Shown in pieces: positions 58,971 through 64,000 of a stretch of DNA of 64,000 nucleotides. This DNA is from Moniliophthora roreri (lineage: Eukaryota > Basidiomycota > Agaricomycetes > Agaricales > Marasmiaceae). A program made the translations under genes and the position numbers. How positions within the stretch are numbered: the stretch's first letter is position 1; the number at the start of each line of letters is the position of its first letter. The notes below the pieces were generated by a model that ran no database searches, was not told where the DNA came from, and saw only the letters and a list, made by a program, of their open reading frames with translations. The stretch covers positions 62,001-126,000 of the forward strand of contig LATX02000187.1 of the NCBI GenBank assembly GCA_001466705.2, in the 5' to 3' direction.

Positions 58971-61900
58971 TCAAGCCCGCATAGATTGGGGTCGAGCGGG
59001 AGTGGGTCTTCCTCGTGGACGAGGACGGCTCAGACGCAGGGATTCATTAGGTCTGTGGCGATACATAGAAGTCAGTCATCAACGGATACCATGATGACGA
59101 TAAGGTGAACTCACGTCGCGCCTGTCCCTTGTCCGATGGAATTCTCCTTGAGGTCTGAAGAGGATTTACCAGTGCTTCGTTTGGACCAGCCAAGTGCAGT
59201 TCGCCTTGCTGCAGATCCAACACGAGGTCGTGCTTTGGGTACACCGAATGCATCCTCAGGATTGAAAGGTTCCTCCGCGCCGGTGTCACCAGTCTGCTTG
59301 GCATTGGGTTTCTTGAACACTTTTGCCCTTGGTGTCGGAACCGTGTTCGAATTGATTGACTTTGGCTGAAGCGGAGAATTGGTAACGTTCTTCATGAAAT
59401 CATTGGCAATTGGAGGAACGGGGGGTAGTGATTCGGCTGGAGGGATCGACCTGACAGATTCCGGAGAAATGGAAACCTTGATTGTCCTCGCTGCTGGGTA
59501 CGGTGACGGCCTTGAGGATGTGCGTTTTCGCCGTGGTCGGAGTTCCGAAGGAAGAGGTCCATAGGTTTGTACGGAGTCTGCGAGCATCGCTTGCATGCCG
59601 GCAGGATGGCGAGGAGGCTCGAAGGCTACATTTGCAACGGTGAGCAATGAGATCAAGTGAAGATTTGGAGTACTCACATTGCAAGGCGTACAAGGAGAAC
59701 GCAGTGTCTACCCAGACACGCCTACTCTCCTTGACCGTATATTCTGCCTCGTGCCTAAGGTCGTAATACCGTCTCAAGGCCATGACACCACGCTCGTCAT
59801 CCCAAAGTGAATCCATTGAATGAACGGAAGATGTTTCAGGGTCTACGATGAACACTGGCTGAATAGCTGTCGGACTGCTCTTCTTCGACATTGAGAAGGA
59901 GTTATTTGGCGACGATTCTGGACTAGACAGTTCTTCTTCGATGGTCTCGTAAACAGAAGAACGCGAAGCCCGAGCCTGAGAGATACGGCGACGGTGTCCT
60001 TGTCCACGCGCACGAGCCCTGTTACGAGGGCGTAACGACGTAGGATGAGAAGTGTTGGCAAGGATTTCCTGTAGGTGAGCAATATCGATGCTGGATTGAG
60101 AGCCTTCTGAAATGGATGATCCATCGGAAATTGATAGCGGAGGAGTGTCGGCACCACTGGAGCTGGATGTGCAAGTGCTCGAGCGTGAACGTCCAGTGGG
60201 AGCGGGTCGTGAGAACACTGGCATCGATCCGACTGCATGAACGTTAGCTAAAGCGGCGAGGTAGAACGATTCGAAGACTTACATGAGAAAGAAAGATCTT
60301 CTCCCTCTGCCATCAGTGCACTCTCTTCCAAGCTCTGTCTTTCGAGAATACCTCGTCGTGCCCGGATCATGCGCTCACTGCCGAACCCAAACGTGGAAGA
60401 TGACGCCGAAGCAATAGAAGGCTGTGTCTTGACCGCAGGACCGTCTTCCTTCTTTTTCGTCATGATTTGACCAGGAGGTTGCTTCCGTTTTCCGACGCGA
60501 AGGCAAGGGGAGGCCTGAATGATGGAGCCAACAGAACGACGGCGGACATGTCCACCACCAATCATCTGTACGGACTATTGTCAGTCATAAGACAAATCTA
60601 TTACACCTGATACACTTACACTGAGCATCGTGTCATCATCCTTCATGGGGCTGTGAATGCTTTGAATGCTAATTGAAGACAGAGGCCTGTATGTTGGTGG
60701 CAGAAGCTGATTCGAAGCATCCTCATCATTGCCGAACACCGAGTCCGAGGAGACGCTCGATCGTTGACCAGTCTTCTCGAAAAGGGAGTCTTCAGCGACC
60801 GACTGTTGGTCAGCATCGAGTATTGAATCAAGGTACGACTGTGTGTTGAATCGATCCGTATAGTTATCAGCATTGGTGCTTTCTGGCGGAGACGCTGAGA
60901 TCGATTGAAGAGGTGCTCCATAGTCAGGTGCATCAAACATCTTATCTCCAATACCAGGTCGACCAAGACGCATTGCCGAAAAGTCGCTGGCGACTGAATC
61001 AGTGGATGCACCTCTGCGATGTCTTGCCCAAGCTGCCCGACCACCACTCGCACCATGCATAGCATAAGAGTGAGCGATGGAGCTAGCGCTGGTGCTCGAG
61101 TCATTGCGGCGGTGAGCAGCGAAACTGCGGTTGTACAGACTGACGGGTGGTCCCTGCGAGACGACGGACATGTTTGACTCGTGGCGGCGATGTCCTCGGC
61201 TATTGCTAGGTTGCAGTGCTGGATTGAAGTAGAAGCTTGAGGCATCACTCTCCACGCGACGTCGGCGGTAGGATGGATGGTGCATGAACGAGAATGTGTC
61301 GTCGATGCTCATGGACATTGAGATAGACGACATATCCTCCGAGGACGGGCGTTCTCGCAGACTGGGTAAGCCGTAGTCGAATGGATCGGGTACACCGGGG
61401 TTGAGGACATACCCAACTGAGGAAATTGAAGCAAAGCTTATTGTGGATTCCTGGCGACCGTGAGCACCACGACGAGTAAAGGTGGTACTTGGAGGGGGAG
61501 GATAGAACGCTGGCCGGTAATCATGGAATTCGAATCCGCGCCTGACTTCCTCGAACGAGTCGAAGCCGGTGAAACTAAAACCGGACTCATGCCTGGAATG
61601 ACGATACTGTATGACTGACTGAACATTACTCCTGGTACTCTGTTTCATGCTCGAATCAGAGTTCACTCGAGGACGAGGAACAGGTTGACGTTGAGGAACC
61701 TCGGTAGCCTTGGCCATGATTGAGTTGAGAACCGAGTCGTCCACCAACAACGAAGAATTGGACAAGTTGCGAACGTGTGATGGTGGTGGAATGATATCGG
61801 ATAATGTCAACTCCTCCACCTTCTTGGGCTCGGGAGAGGGTTTAGGTGCACCACCAAATTTAAAGGATTTATTGAGCTCGCCATCAGAAGGTCGAGAACC

Positions 61901-64000
61901 ACGAGACGAAGAGCTCTTTAATGGATTTGGTGAGTCCATGGCAACATTGATGTTGCTCCCCAGACTATCTGAACCCGGTAAGAGAGTGGGCTCCTTGTGA
62001 TCCAACAAACGCGAAACAGAAATTGATTCCATCTCCAGTGACGAAGTCTGATTGGTAGTAGTACTGGCCTGCGCATCGGTAGACATTATGGAATCATCGG
62101 TCACATCCATGGAGATGCTTGTAGACTCCTCCGACTTCATGTTTGACTGAGCCTTGACAGCCTGGGGCAGAGGCGGCAAAGGAGGAACCTCAACTTGAAG
62201 GGAGCCGTTCATGCTGAAATCGTACCGAAGGTCCACTTTGGCTGGTGTTCGGAAGGCATTCTCAAGCTGCTCGACGAAGCTCCTTCTGTCTGACGCGCCC
62301 GACTCATTGAGTTTGTTCAGCTCGCCAGTAAAGTCAAACGATCTTTTGGTATCCGCCTCATCCTCAGAAGTGAACTCTGCGAGCTCAACATGGTTGTCAT
62401 GGTCATCGGTCACGTTCGCGAGGAAGATGGGAACATCCAAAGGTTCTGGGTCGCTTGCTGAATCAACTTCCTCCTCCACATGTGGTACCTGGGGAGGTGA
62501 CTCAACAGAAGGCGTAGGAGGCGGCCTGAATGATAAAGTATCGTCTCGTTCCTGAGCAGCAAGGATATGCTGAAGCTCGTCAGGAATATCGGAGTCTGGA
62601 TCGGAGATGTCCAGATCATCCATGGCGTACGCTGATACATCTGAACCACCCATCGTGCCCTTCATACCCAACATGCGCTTAGCACCAGGTGCAAGGGGTC
62701 GGCTGGTGGTGTATTCTTCCTCAGGAATGCTGCCCTGGCTGCTACCCATTTGTGAGGAGAGTAGAGAAGACCGGTTCCGTGCGTGTGTACGAGGCTTGAA
62801 TACCGGATTTGGAGGAGCAGCGACGACTGCATCCATAGAGCTTACAGATGAATTGGCACCTCTTGAAGAGGACCTTGAGCCAAACGTAAGCGCTGACGGT
62901 GCCCGAATGGTGGCCAAATTCAAGTTCAATGGCGAATCGGTCACTGGGGGTAAAGCAGCGGATGGCGGCGGCCCAAGCGGCTTCATCGAGTCGATAACAG
63001 GTCTCGACTTTGCAGGGCGAAGTGGACGAAGCGTTGGTGGTGGCGTAGCCTCGATCTGGATATTTGGTGGAGACATTGTTCGTTTGTGCGACACCTTCTT
63101 GACCTTGAGAGGTGGTACATCCCCGGAATCCTTCTTAGGTGAATCTTTGGGCGGGAACATGGCATTGAGCATGGGCCAAGGTGCAATCTGCTGACCGATA
63201 AGAGCTGAGTTGGTCGACGACCGTGAGATGGTGGCTTCCTTGGATCGAGATTGACCATATGGTCTTAATGAGCTGATTGAAGTGACGTCCTTGCGAAGCG
63301 TCTTCTTCGTCGGACTATCCTCAGATGGAAGCCTGGGCACAGGGTCTGAATCACGACGTGGCGGTTGCCAATGGAACGATTCAGGTGTACCAGGCGTTGT
63401 TCCAGGCGTAGCCTCTAGGTCGAGATGGTTGATAAGCTTCTCGAGGTCGTTAGTAGCTGCAGAAAGGATGGACATGACACCTATTGGAATGCATGTTAGA
63501 ACAAAGAGCGAGCATAAGATCATTCAAAAACTTACCATCACCTCCATCTTCTTCATGGATCGGCTTGGGTCTGCTTTTCATGAGCATCTGTTCCGAGACA
63601 GGCCTTGGTCGGACCTTCTTGCTCGGTGTTATGAGAGGGCTATCCTCGACACGTGAATGTCCATCCGAAGTCGCCTCTTCAACAGTGACAAGAGGTGGCT
63701 CCCTCGACATGAACGAAGGAGCGGGTGACTCGGGTGCAGAATCATGCACGCCTGGGAAGACATCGGAGAGTGGTGTACGCTTCCTGCCTTCAGCAGAGTG
63801 GCGGCTCTCTCTGCTCGTCCTCCTCGTTCCTTGTACCTCCGACTCCTGACTCTTCCGCTTGCTCTCCTTCTCCTTCCTCCTCTGTTCCTTGACAGTCTCG
63901 AGGCCTTCTTCGTCCCACTTGACACTACCGGCTGAGCTCCCAGACGATGCTCGGGATATGGACGAGGTAGTTGAGAGGGGTCTCAACGAGGATCCAGAAG
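58971..64000 (-). CDS. large disordered Ser/Pro-rich protein, 5' end outside window
   Basis: Minus-strand exons in order of translation: 64000-63536 (partial), 63480-60620, 60565-60283, 60232-59678, 59625-59115 and 59052-58971; about 1585 residues are visible. The protein is rich in Ser, Pro and charged residues, mostly disordered, with many phosphorylation-like Ser runs ('SRHSAEGRKRTPLSDVFPG', 'PMLNAMFPPKDSPKKDSGDV', 'SSFYFNPALQPSNSRGHRRH'). Several 'RRHES/RRNDSS/RRRVES' repeats form a basic-Ser pattern like that of kinase (AGC-type RxxS) target sites. Near the C-terminus, 'DDERGVMALRRYYDLRHEAE' and 'VKESRRVWVDTAFSLYALQ' form the one short conserved-looking helical segment. I do not recognise a named family; a scaffold or cell polarity/signalling role is only a guess. 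Fragments of it occur elsewhere in the window. Confidence 0.85.

Noticed and set aside
61710..63194. Long plus-strand open frames (61710-62000, 62211-62555, 62607-63194)
   Set aside because: They are antisense shadows of the large Ser/Pro-rich gene; no start context, introns or family support.

Overview
The window is nuclear DNA of a filamentous basidiomycete, most likely an Agaricomycete. Genes are split by many 45-60 base GT-AG introns. The content is typical of that group: a heterotrimeric G-protein alpha subunit, a cullin, a SPO22/ZIP4 meiosis gene, a NACHT gene opening with a G-x-FNNV-x-x-DQ motif, Ser/Pro-rich single-pass membrane proteins, and a U6 snRNA. No bacterial, plasmid or viral genes were recognised. 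All exon models below were read by eye from frame, splice signals and family resemblance.

Layout. 1-3763: AT-rich, homopolymer-rich sequence with no recognisable gene. 3764-8463 (+): SPO22/ZIP4-like meiotic TPR protein in about 20 exons. 9104-9226 (-): U6 snRNA. 11192-12453 (+): adenosine/N6-methyl-AMP deaminase-like enzyme. 12735-16542 (-): two tandem paralogues of a single-pass membrane protein. 17292-26100 (+): three tandem serine carboxypeptidase (S10) genes, the first apparently intact and the next two decayed, with a Mei2-type RRM gene between copies 2 and 3. 26199-29812 (-): secreted/membrane glutaminase A-like protein. 33606-35342 (+): G-alpha subunit. 36398-36825 (-): possible small novel gene. 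37206-40176 (+): cullin-4-like gene, met at its 3' end by a truncated fourth carboxypeptidase (-). 41388-42638 (-): Gal80-like Gfo/Idh/MocA oxidoreductase. 43330-43634 (+): secreted eight-cysteine mini-protein. 44115-46365 (-): GH13 alpha-amylase. 47079-47820 (-): PEBP-family protein. 48021-49741 (-): carotenoid cleavage oxygenase. 50-58.9 kb: accessory zone with degraded coding sequence, a minisatellite carrying a MITE-like element, copies of a sequence related to the neighbouring large gene, a small membrane protein gene and a frameshifted NACHT gene. 58971-64000 (-): large disordered Ser/Pro-rich protein whose 5' end lies outside the window.

Themes. Two genes point to meiosis (SPO22/ZIP4 and Mei2-like) and two to signalling and protein turnover (G-alpha, cullin). 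Several are secreted or membrane hydrolases (carboxypeptidase, glutaminase, amylase). The most interesting signals are: a shared C-terminal membrane-anchor/coiled-coil/PPxY module on unrelated ectodomains; an apparent one-nucleotide exon in the G-alpha gene; stepwise decay of a carboxypeptidase family; and the rearranged accessory zone with the broken NACHT gene.
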